In this document: positions 35,401 to 47,400 of the stretch, in pieces | Position numbering within the stretch: position 1 is the first letter of the stretch | How the letters are laid out: each line of letters opens with the position of its first letter | NCBI GenBank assembly: GCA_947396885.1 | Contig: OX377205.1 | Location: 25,221,407 to 25,285,406, forward strand | Direction of reading: 5' to 3' | Length of the DNA stretch: 64,000 nt | From: Heligmosomoides polygyrus polygyrus | Lineage: Eukaryota > Nematoda > Chromadorea > Rhabditida > Heligmosomidae | Notes under the pieces: model-generated | What the model was told of the DNA's origin: nothing | What the model saw: only the letters and a program-made list of their open reading frames with translations | The model's database searches: none | Program-made: the position numbers and the translations under genes

Positions 35401-38400
35401 CCAGACTTTGATTTGTACATTCGTTTTGGCTAAGTTGATTAGTAAATTGTAATTTGCTCTTTTATGGTGTATGCAGTTATTTATTTTCTTCCATTTATTA
35501 CGGAACTACTGGTCCTCCTATTTAGAGAACAAGGTATGCTTCGTTTCTCAAAGCTTCCAGCTGGAAGAATATAACTCCGACCCGATGCTCTCCAATTTTT
35601 GAGGAAGGGTGATGTATATGTAGAAAGAACGTTATCAAAAGTTGTAAATAAGCAGGGCCGTAACATATTTCATCTGGAATAAAAACTCTTGCATAGAGTA
35701 CTGCCACTGCTGCAGATGGAGATAGCCGCAAAGAAGTATGTGCTTCATGAGCGGTATATGCCGCGGCACTTTCTATAATACCATATTGTCTAGCAAGCTT
35801 TGTGGGTTTATTTATTTATTCAAAGCATAGATCATAATCTAGCGTAAAGAAACAGTAGAATGCTAAATAAAACACAAGACATATGCAGTAGTCAATCATT
35901 TAAACTCTGAACAATTGACAACGCACCTAGATGTCTAGTCAAATCAAACACTGTTAGCAAACAATAGCTCTTCTACGCGCTTGCACAGACATCCTCGACA
36001 GGTCACCGTACTTCTCAAGCAAAGAGTTAACTTCTTTAAGTGCTCTATAGCTCAGGGCATTCGTCCTTGCTCTCGATTTTGCTCTCGATTTGCTCTCGAT
36101 GCTCGAAGTTTAAACTTACCTCTAGCTGTTCTCGAGATTGTTTCACCAAAAAGTTATTCATAGTTCTTGCACGCTTTTTAGGTGAAGAAGCGTCCACGTT
36201 TTTAAAAAGAAAACGGACGTGAGCAACAACTGCTAAAAGCCACCTGCGGCAGAACATTCTAGAGCGTTCCTATTCTTCTGCCAGATTCAGAAGTTTGAAG
36301 CTGAACGCAGCAAATCGGAAAGGTACTGAGGCCTGCATAGAGGTGAATAACACCAATAACGTTTTAAGTACAGCTCTCAGAAGCTCTGGGCAGAACACCA
36401 CTTTCTTTCATAAATGCTTGCTTGTCAACATAGCGCCGCAACGATTTTTATACTTAAAACCACCGAAAACCGCAGTCTCCATTGTGGCCCTCGGCTCGGC
36501 AAAAAATCACCTTAAGTAGACAAGTTATGGGACAACTCTTGTTTTGAAGAGCGGCAGGCAGATACTGCGTTAAAAACAGGATTTCAGATCTAAGCGATGA
36601 AGCGTTTCCGGAGCGGAGACCACATTGTATCCTGCACCCTCTTAAAAGTGAGGAGAACACTTCGAAATACAGTCAAATATTATGTGATTTTTTCTACTTT
36701 AAAAACTTGATGCAAAGATTGTATCCTTCAATTCGTAACATGTACTTGCACCTCGTATTGGAAATAGTGCACAGACTTTTGAAGAGCTTTTCCGATTTAC
36801 AATTTTTTGCAGGTAAAATTCTGTGAGAATTTTCAGTTTTTGCCATGCTATGCATGTAACTTGAGACAATTAAATTTATAGCTTTAGCACCGCAAAAAAG
36901 AAAATATGTGTTTCTTAACTTTAACGCTTAGAAATTCTAGTCAGCCTTGAAGAAATTTTATATTAGACTGTCGCAAAATTAATCTTTTCGAGGTATGTGG
37001 GATAAATAAGGAGTTTTTTACCCTAAGCTATTCCATCTCACAGGAGGCCACATGTGCCACTCGGTAGTTTTTTCCTGCTCTTTCAAAAAACATATGTGGG
37101 TATCGCTCTAATTTCACTAGCTGGCCTTTTCCAGGGCTCCGTAAAATCATGAACCAACGCGACTATCGGGTCATCCTGCTTTACGAGTTTAAATTAGGTC
37201 ATTTTGCGGCAGGTGCATCTCGTAACCTTAGCAGCGCTTTTGGGACTGACTGTCCCAGCGAACAAACAATGAGGCTCTGCTTCGAAAAATTCGCTTCTAG
37301 CGATTTTGATGTCGAAGGAACCAGGTCGCGGGCGCACATCGTCGTTTGACGATGAAGTTTCTAGGAGAGCCGTCGAGGCGAATCTGGAGACGAAGACACG
37401 TACGTTAGCAGAGAACCTTGGCATACATCATAGTACGGTAGCAAGAGATTGGGCGGAAATCGGCAAGGTGGAGAAGACGTCGAAATGGGTGCCTCATAAG
37501 CTGACCGTTGAGCAGCGTCTGGCACGTTTCGACACTTGCTTCAACCTGCTAGTTGAAGCAAGTGTCGAATATATATACCTGTAAATAGAAAATGGGTCCT
37601 TTACGACAGAGCGGAGACCTGTCTGGGTAGATAAGGATGCTCCTCCAACATCCTTTCCTAAACACGACCTTCACCCTAAAAAGTTGTGTTTACTTTGTGG
37701 TGGTGATGTAAAGGTGTAATCCATTACAGCTTTTTGCAACCTGGTAGGGCAGTGAGAAGTTGCAGAAGTTGTGGCCGGCAGTGGTGAATAGAGGGGGCCG
37801 TCCCTGTTGCAGGACAATGCAAGGCCACACACCTCAGAAATCACTCGCGGAATATTGACCCATGTAAGTAAGTTCTCTCTCACCCACCATATTTTCCCGA
37901 CGTTCCCCCTGACTATCACTTTTTCTTATTTGCGTCAGAAACAATTCACTAATTTAGCCGATGTTGATGCCCTCCTTGACTTCGTTAATTCCTGTGATCT
38001 CAGTTTTTATTGTAAAGGATTAGATTTATTACCAGTTCGTTGGCAAAATGTATAGATTCTGGTGGTCTACTTCAACTAATCTAGTTGTGCTAAAGCTGGC
38101 TTATAGCAATTTGATGTAAGCAGTTTACCTTTCGGCGATTAATTTTGCGACAGCCTAACGATTTGTGAATTCCATTTTCTATAAAACCTACGAGTTTTAT
38201 TAAACCGTAAAAGCAACCTAGACAACTAAATTTTTAAGGAAGGATTTTCGTGGTTGACAGATCAGATTTCAAATAGCTTTAAAATATTTGTGAGTAAATA
38301 ATAAGCAAGAATCAAAGGCACTTTTTCCATGAAGTACTTCTTCAACGCGATTTTGTAGAAGGTGGTGGAATCACCAGCCACTGGAGACAAACTTTTGTTT

Positions 38401-41400
38401 CGAAAAGGTGATCCTTCTTAGATGTAGCACATAGATTTAGTCTGGATTTATCAATCCACGTCCGAGAAAGATTTTAGAGTTATGGTCGTCAGATCCTCTT
38501 CTCTTATCTTATTCACTTCACTAAATAACGAGTTCCATCTTCGTAAGCGAGTTCCGTATTGAGTGGAAAACTGGGTTTGAGCGTATCTCCTGCATTACGA
38601 AAAACATTTCCCATCTCCTGCTACAAGCGTATGCATAACTACGAGTTGCAACTTTTGGATCTACAACGACATTTGGGATTCTTTAAGTGGGATACGGTAG
38701 CCGCCGTTTGCCTCGTACGGCTTGGATTTTCGTATTCATGATCTACGATCAGCAGGCATCCTCCAGGAAATTTTCTGATTTGTATATGAGTCACCACGGA
38801 TCTCCATCGATGGAAAGCCTTCGGGCTCTCTTGCTAAGAGGAATCTCGGGCCGCTTGTCGCAGGACCACGTGGCGCGGAGAGGCAGTCGTTAGTCGCGAC
38901 TCGGATGCGCACTGACGATGCCGACAGTGCCTGTGGTGCCAATTAGCGTCGGCTCGCACTGTGCCACTCGCCGCTTCGCGACGATCTCCAAGGCAGCCCT
39001 CGCGTAAAGAGTCGCACTGGTGCGAGTCCTACACACTTTCATGTCAGAATTTTGAGCTCTACCTGATGGGCTGTATAAGAAGTTCTTCTGTGGAGACAAG
39101 GGTTCACGAACAATTGGGCATGAATTTCGTAGACTTTATTGCGAAAATTTTATGGCCTATTTGAAGGGCTGTACAATAATGCTTAAAATTTTACCTGTAG
39201 AGACATCTTGGCGAAAGCCTCCAGATAAAGACTGCACGAACAATGCAAAAAAAGCTTTCCAGGGCATAGACCAGGGGTGTGCGTAAATGGAATTCGAAAT
39301 TTCGTAAATCGCAAATCGTAATTACGAAAAAATCGTCGTAAATCGTAAACCGTAAATTGAAAGAGGGGCCTGACTTACAATGCATCTAATTTCCTTGTTT
39401 TTTTTTCTATTATGTCAAAGCTAATTGAAGCTAACTATGTTTTATTGAGACGTTTTCAGCTTGAGCTGGACACTTTTCTAATTAAGATGGAAATCATTAA
39501 AACCAACTAGCACCTTTCAAATCAAGCCGGACAAGTTTCTCGAGGACCAAAATAAACTACTTGTTCAAAAACGCTATCTTAAAAAGCGCCTATACAAGAT
39601 ATCCAAATAAAAAGCTTACACTGCTTGGACGACCAAAAATGTCTCTCATTCTACTCGCCATTGGCCTGCATATAAAACTATGACCTTGTAGAAACAAGCG
39701 CAACAACTCCGAGTCAAAACCGAGAAAAACCATTCCATACAAAACCAAAAATAATAATTCGATCGCTGGCCAACTCAAACAAAACAGTAGTTACACAAAC
39801 AATCCAAGTAGCATCCCCTACTGATTGAGCGCATGGCACATTTCTATGGTATGACACATCTAAAGTTCTAAGCCTTCTCACATTTTGAATTGTACGCAAC
39901 AGCACTTCTGTCCCCTTCATGTGCCACCTCACCGCGGTGAAGGGGTGAACATCACTTTGTGATGGCTAACGGCACAAACGGTCACGCAGTACGCGACGCT
40001 TGTCGTGTATGGGCGGCTCTCCTGTATCCCTGGCCAGGAACATGTGAGTAACCAGACCACCGGTACGGCTCAAACAACTAAACCCGCGCCTCAGTCCTCC
40101 GCGCGCCGGAGGTGGACTTCTACGACGTCGGTTGCATCCACCTCCGGCGAGGGGCCATCTAATCTCGGAGTTAAACTATCAGGACGTCATTGGAATCGGA
40201 CTACCGGAAACTCCCTCCCACCACGACACGGAAACTGCCTATTCGTCTGCACTTATAACTGTCGTTCGATCGCATCTGAGCAGGATCTTCGGACACTGCT
40301 TTATAGAAGCCGAAACATCAAATACGACGTTATCGCCCTGCAGGAAACGAAAGGCAGAACGGAAACCATAAGAAGGACCGACCACAACGAGCTTCTCATT
40401 ATCGGAGCAAAGGTGGACAGAAAGAATATTGGCGGAGTTGGATTTCTCGTCAATTCGACAGTGCACCACCTAGTAGACTCTCACAAGATCATCAGTCCGC
40501 GAGTAGCTGTTCTTCGTCTGGAAACCAAAGATCAAGGAACCATCTCCATCATAAATGGATATGCTCCAACATCTGCGGCCACAGATGAAGAAAAGGAGGA
40601 ATTCTACAAGCTGTTCGAAAGGACTGTCAACGACGAGAAGAGCTACTACAAAGTTGTCGTTGGTGACTTCAACGCTATCGTCGGTACGAATGATCACGAC
40701 GAATGGAGGCTAGGACCACATGGAACTTCCTCAGGGAACGAAAACGGAGAGCGCCTGATAGACTTCCTATCCGCGTGCCGTCTCTACCATGGAAATTCTA
40801 TGTTTAAGAAGCCTTCAAACCGACGATGGACCTGGGAAAGCCCAAATGGAGAAACACGTTCGGAGATCGACCATGTTCTTACGAACAGACGCTGGAGTCT
40901 GTTCGACGTCTCCGTGCTGCCTTCATTTGACACCGGCTCGGATCACCGTCTTGTCCGTGCGAAGCTGACTCTCAAAAAGAGGATGTTCAAGCGTGACACC
41001 CATAAACCGGCACCGGTGAGGATCCCCACATTCAAGTCTGAGGAGTTGGAATATGCGATAAAGTCGTATGATTGGAATCTTCTTGAAGATCCATCGGAAG
41101 ACTACGATCTTCTCTCCAAAGGACTGTTGAAATGTGCTAGCAGCTCTTGCGAAGCCACATCGCCGTCTGCTTCAAGACTCAACGCACATGCGATTAAACT
41201 CTTGGAGCAAAGAAGAGCTGTTAAACTGGATCCTAATGCTTCCCATCTGGAGAAAGTCACCATCTCGAAGGCCTGTCGAATTGCAGTGAAGGAGTCCATT
41301 CAAGCCTACAGAAGATTGAAGCTGTTAGAAGCGGCTGGGAAAGGTTCAAGCATAAAGCGCTGCAAACGAGATCTCTGCGATCAGAAGGCAAGAATGTCAG

Positions 41401-44400
41401 CCCTTGTGGATAAGGATGGAACAACGCAAACGTCTCGAAGAGCGATGGATGCCATCGTTCAGGAATTCTACACAGATCTGTTCCGTTCTTCCATCACTGT
41501 CCCGAAATGCTTGATGCCACCAGCTGAGGAAGTACCTCCCATTCTGGAATCAGAAGTTGCTCATGCCATCAGAAGGATGAAGCTGAGCACTGCTCCAGGA
41601 CCGGACGGCATTTCTGCTGATCTCCTTCGTGCGGGTGGCAGTGCCATCTGCTCACTTCTTGCCAAGCACTTCAACCACTACCTTCGACTTGGTAGGATTC
41701 CGGACTCATGGAAGGAGTCGAAAACAGTTCTAATCTTCAAAAAAGGTCAGCAGGAGGATATCAACAACTATCGACCCATCAGTCTTCTCTCGGTTGTGTA
41801 CAAGATCTTCACCAAGATACTGCTTAACCGCATGGAGCGTTGCTTGGATGAATATCAGCCAGTGGAGCAAGCAGGGTTTCGCAAGGATTTCTCCTGCATG
41901 GACCATATTCAGACTGTCTCACAGCTCATCGAAAGGAGCCGCGAATACCACCTCCCACTTGTTCTTGTCTTCGTGGATTATCGGAAAGCGTTCGACTCTG
42001 TGGAAATCAACGCCATTCTGAACGCCCTTGTGAACGCTGGTATACCATCGCCCTACATCCGACTTCTCGACGAATGCTTCTCGAACACATCGACTACCAT
42101 CCAGCTGTTCGATCGAAAGCTTAAGATTCCTATCGGGAAAGGAGTACGGCAGGGAGACACGATCTCTCCCAAGCTATTCACAGCGGCACTTCAGGATGCC
42201 ATGAAAGACTTGAACTGGGACGATAAAGGCTACCTTGTCGACGGTAAACGGATCAGCAACCTTCGCTTCGCCGACGATATTGTTCTCATCTCTACCAGCA
42301 CGGCAGAAGTCGAGGAAATGCTGAACGAGTTCAATGTGGCAGGTATGAAGTTTGGATTGGACATGAATATGCCCAAAACGCAATTTATGGTCAACCAGTG
42401 GTGTGACACGAGACTCGTAAGGTTAAATGGAGTCGCTCTACAACAGGTCGACTTCTACGTCTATCTGGGAAGATGAACATGGATAACGACCTCGCTCCTG
42501 AAATTGCCCGCAGGAGACGCGCAGCATGGGCAGCCTTCAGTTCGATTCGCGAAGTCACCGATCAGGTCAAGGATCCCGGCCTCAGGGCCTCGATATTCAA
42601 CGCCTCTGTACTGCCTGCGATGTGTTACGCGACGGAAACCTGGCCCGACAACAAGACAATCGCCAGAGCGATGCAAACTACGAATCGTGCACTGGAGAGA
42701 TGTCTTCTAAGGACAAGCCTTCGTCAGCAATGGCAAGAAGGCCTACGAAGCTCGGAGCTACGGGAGAAGTCGCAATTAGCAGACCCGCTGCAGTACATGA
42801 AGAAGTCCAAATATCGCTGGGCCGGACACCTGCTTCGACGAAAGGACGATAGATGGAGTTTCCGTGTCACAGAATGGCTCCCGAGAGACCATAAGAGACC
42901 ACTGGGACGACCGCCAACGCGATGGGCAGACTCATTCTCAAGATCTTTCAGAGAGCGGAGTCTGCCTCACTGGATGCAAGCAGCCAGAGATCGAGCGGTC
43001 TGGAAGAGTTGTGGTCCCCGCTGAGAAGACCTCCAGCCGACAAAGGACCATCAAAGTATCAAAGTAAGTAGCACTTCTGTAGCAGACGGGAAGAAATTGT
43101 GTGACGATTGAAAGAGTATGATCACATTTTTGGACACTCATCATAGTCGGATTTTTGACTTAAAATTGTAAAAGAAGATATTTTGTGGCATTCTTTAGAA
43201 GTTAAGTAGAGAAGCAAGGTCCAGCTTGAATTGAAAGTGCTTTAACTTATTCGTACAAGGTACATTTCAAATATATAGGGAAACCCATGGTAGAGAAGTC
43301 GGAGGAGGATGGCTATCGCGTGCTCCAGAATAGTTCTTGATTAGGACCCTACCACGGTCAGTCTCCACGGTCAAGATCCAATCAAGTCTTCCATACCTGG
43401 TTGTGAATTGGTGCCTGATTTGCCTGGGAAGGATAAAACACTGACCTCTACATCGGCGGCACCCGCACTTTATTCTATAAAGCAACCCACACTCAAATGA
43501 CCTCTACGGTATCCCACAGAGGTAGAAAGAATGGATGGCGCATCTCAAACAGGGACTGGTTAACGTCATGCCTTGTCCTTTATCATTTTTGAAGGCATCT
43601 ACAGCTTCTGGAATGAAAGAAATTCGTTCGACGATACCAGCCAATTATGTTCGGCATTTTCTTCGCCCGCAAGTTTGCTTCACTTGTTAAATTTCGGAAA
43701 CTCCAAAATATTGCATTACTAATTAGTGACTGCTTGCATTCCCCAGTCCTACTCTCCACTATCTTTATAACAAGCGCTATCGTATTTTTGCCCAGTTTTC
43801 AGCATTCTGAACGGATCGCATAGGGCAAACGCAACAACCCCAATCAGACCATTGAAAACAGACCAAAAGTGTCAAACTTTTTCCCTTTTTTCATGAAAAC
43901 GTCGAAATTTTTTGCTTAAGGTGCATCTCATACGTAAGTAGACTCCGCGCCATGACGTGCAGTGATAATCAGATTGAAACATGATTGTTTTACTCATTCC
44001 AACATAGTTTAGCAATTATTCCACAGCCTCTAATTAAGCCTAATATTCCTTGATGGCTTTGCATGAGTTTTGCTCGTGTGCATTGGGAAGAGTCGTCTAT
44101 GTGGTGAACAAGTGGTGAAAATGCTACATGTTGACTAGGTGGTGGCTGCAGCATAGAATATGGTTCAGCAGGTGATCATCTTCACTCCAGTGCAAGGAGA
44201 ATTTTCATGTTTTTCTGTGGACTGGAACGAAATGCTCTCAGGCCATACGAATGTGAGATGTTGTGCTAGAGTGTGAACCGAAAAAAACACTAGCCAAATT
44301 CCATTGCCAGGAATCAACTCAAGCGGCCTATCCACAAAACTGCGTTGTTCTGTCTCAGCGCCACAGCCGAACATAAAAAAGTAAATAGAAAATAGCAATG

Positions 44401-47400
44401 AGCTATGAGGCAAGTCTTTAAAAATGTGCACATCGTCATAATCCAAATCGTATCACGTTATGTGGACGTTTGTCATGCGTGGACCGAAGATCAAATTTAC
44501 GAAAAATTACGATTTACGACACAAAATGCCGTAAATCGTAAATCGTAAAAAATTTGCCAAAAATCACCGTAAATCGTAATACGCACACCCCTGGCATAGA
44601 CTTGGAGGCGAAATGATTACTGATGCTTAAAATAACGGTGCTCCTCCTCAGAAGTTGTTCTTCATTCACGAAGGATGCAACTTTATTCTACTGGCATGTC
44701 ACTGGAAGAACAATTTGATATGTTGTGTGATAAAATTCAATTACTATGAATTTTTACTCTTACCTATTCAGTCTTAGTTTCGAGAAATATCGTGCTGGGT
44801 ATCACAAAGGTTCATAAAGATGTCGAGGATCTTAGAAAAAACCTGAGAAATACTATGAAAAAACTAGAACAGGATTCTCCTAGGAGGGCTCTCTACTAAA
44901 TTGATTGTTCGTGCAGTCTTTATCTGGAGGCCTGCGTCAAAATATCACCACAGGGAAATTTTTAAGCATTCTTGTACAGCCCTTCAGGTAGACCACAAAA
45001 TTTTCATTATAAAGTCTACGAAATTCGTGCCTAATTGTTCGTGAAGCCTCTGTCTCGAAGCCAGCGTCAAAATTTTTCTATAGAGAAAATTTTAAGTGTT
45101 CTTGTACAGCCCATCATATAGAGCTACCTGATAAAGAGCTATAAAGGATAAGGATAAAGGACGGCGTTACTCAATCCCTTCTGGGATGCGCCAGCGCATT
45201 CTACTTCTACGGGATGTCGTGGAGGCGACATGAATGCGTATTTGGCCATACAATGACTTGTGGTGGCCAGCCGATGGACAAGTCAGCGCTCTATCCTTCC
45301 CAGACAAGTCTGGTACCAATTCACCGACCCCGGAGGGATGGAAGGCTTGGTTGGCCTGGGCGGGAAATCCGAACCAGGAACCTGGTATCGGGTGCACGCG
45401 ACAGTCGCGCCTCCTCCGACTGCGCCACACGCGCCCATATATAAAGAGCTAGTTTTGAATATCTAAGGATATTTAGCGTATGTGAACAAGTAGAAGATAT
45501 CAAAATGCAAAATCACTCAACTTTAATATAAGAAAGACCTAATAGTAATAATTTTATGCTATATGCGCTTCTTTTAAATTAAAAGTAAAGCTTTCTACAG
45601 GGTGGCCCATAAGTCCTGCAACAAAGACTTCGCCGCATAACTCCGGTCAGGAAGGATGAAAAAGAACACAATTTGAACCACAGCTTACCAGCTTACCCAT
45701 GCCTTCGCAAACAGAACTAGCAACAGCATGACCTCTTTTTGCCTTTACCACCATCTTCAAACGGTCAGAGTAGCTGTCCACGGCTCGTCGCACAACTTCT
45801 TGGGGAATCTCGTCCCAGGCATTCAAGGACTTCAGACTTTTCACGCTACTGTGTCCCGTAGAGCAGGATTTGCCTCTAAAATCACTTATACGCAGTAATC
45901 CACTACGTTAAGATCTGGGGAATTTACTGGCCATTCCTCTGCAGGTATGAAATTGGGTCGATGGAGTCGGCACCTCCTGTGTCCTTTTCGCTTTGTGTGC
46001 CGGAGCACTCTCTTATTGAAACGTCCATTCTGCCTTGCCGTAGTGATAATAAGCCCAAAAACAAAGAAATTTCTTCGTGATATGCTCCAGATTACTTTCC
46101 GCATTTTCTTCCTTCTTTTTTCGAAGAAGGCTAATGTGTGCGGCCGGTTGCCGACACACCTCCCCAAACCATCACCACACTTCCAATGGAGTAGGCTTCC
46201 CTAGAGCTGCTTGCAAGTATCCTCATGTTTCGGTGGTTGTATGTCTGCTCAGCGCGCGTGTAGCGCAGTCGGAGGAGGCGCGACTGTCGCGTGCACCCGA
46301 TACCAGGTTCCTGGTTCGGATTTCCCGCCCAGGACAACCAAGCTTTCCATCCCTCCGGGGTCGGTGAATTGGTACCGGACTTGTCTGGGAAGGATAAAGC
46401 ACTGATTGTTCATCGGCTGGCCACCGCAAGTCATTGTATGGCCAAATACGCATTCATGTCGCCTCCACGACATCCCGACCAAATAATAAAGTGGGATCAA
46501 ATAGAGGTAGAATGCGCTGGCGCATCCCAGAAGGGATTGAGTAAGCCGTCCTTTATCCTTTATTCTTTATGTCTGCTCAACGGCGAATAACTTCTCATCA
46601 GAGAAAACTGTCGAAAGGTGCTCGTTGCGAGCAAGCGCAAAAATTGCTTTCCTCCTGGGGCCTGATTTATCAACGACTTACGTAACTTTAACGGAGAATT
46701 GTAAGCTTATCAAGCGATATGGTGAGCGACAAGCCGCGTTATCTGAAAAGTTCAGATAACGCGGCATATCGCTCACCATATCGCTTGATAAGCTTACAAT
46801 TCTCCGTTAAAGTTACATAGGTCGTTGATGAATCCGCCCCCAGGACAGCTTTTGCTGGTTGCTGAGCCCCTGTTTTTTATATGTACGGCCGAAGTTGCAG
46901 CTTGTTTCTAACCAGTCTCTCCATGGTGGTGCCTGAGACGTGGAGATCTTTCGCCAATTTCCTTGCGCTCCTCGCTGGATTACATGTAACTCGCAATCTA
47001 ACCGTGTTCTTCAGTTGTTGCGTAGTAACACTCACCGGGCGTCCAGTCAAGATCTTGAGCAGTTCCGCGCCTAACCACATGGTAAACCGCCAAGCGATTG
47101 ATCTTCAGAATTTTAGTCATTTCCGACCGCAGTTGAGGGTCCCGATTTGGACACCGCGAAGATTTGAGCTCTTTCTAAACGGCATCCACCAGTCTCTACA
47201 AAAAGGATGTAAACTTTTGAAAACTATAAGAGATATGCTAGAAGGGGGCACTAAAGAATGGTTAACACTTGGTTCAAAAAAAAATTGATATCGTTCCAAG
47301 TAACGAGAGCGCGAGACTTGTTGCAGCACTTATGTGCCCCTTGTACCTTTGCCTTTTGCTCCTTTTTTGCATTTCTGTGTTGCATTATCTAGGTAGAATA

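Larger units (their letters stand above)
39912..43069 (+). mobile_element. Full-length RTE retrotransposon, copy A
   Basis: The element runs between perfect 11-bp duplications, starts with a ribozyme-like leader and ends in an aagt-type tail (..caaagtatcaaagtaagt). It codes for endonuclease plus reverse transcriptase. Copy B at 60425 shares nearly every base where both exist, so this family moved recently. It sits in intron 7 of the CAP gene in the opposite orientation. Confidence 0.95.
45598..47343 (-). mobile_element. Tc1/mariner-superfamily element with nested insertions
   Basis: The left end CAGGGTGGCCCATAAGTCCT and the right end (..gcagcacttatgtgccccttg) form imperfect inverted ends of about 32 bases, with TA on both sides (45596-45597 and 47344-47345). 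The transposase on the minus strand shows a helix-turn-helix (GRPVSVTTQQLKNTVRLRV.., 47080-46890), STVFSDEKLFAVEQT near 46610-46575 with the first catalytic Asp, VVMVWGGVSATGRT near 46165-46135, and PVNSPDLNVVDYCVW near 45900 with the last Asp. A palindrome (46654-46844) and a SINE (46252-46567) interrupt it, plus frame breaks, so it is dead. Without the inserts it would be about 1.23 kb. Confidence 0.85.

Noticed and set aside
39805..39890. Minus-strand stretch NVPCAQSVGDATWIVCV resembling a CAP M..C..C exon
   Set aside because: Its position is before exon 8 in gene order, no partner exons are nearby and the frame does not fit; the real equivalents are exons 6 and 11.
42473..42476. ATGA overlap of the two RTE frames as programmed translation coupling
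   Set aside because: The two parts are one continuous protein in relatives, so a small indel is the simpler reading.
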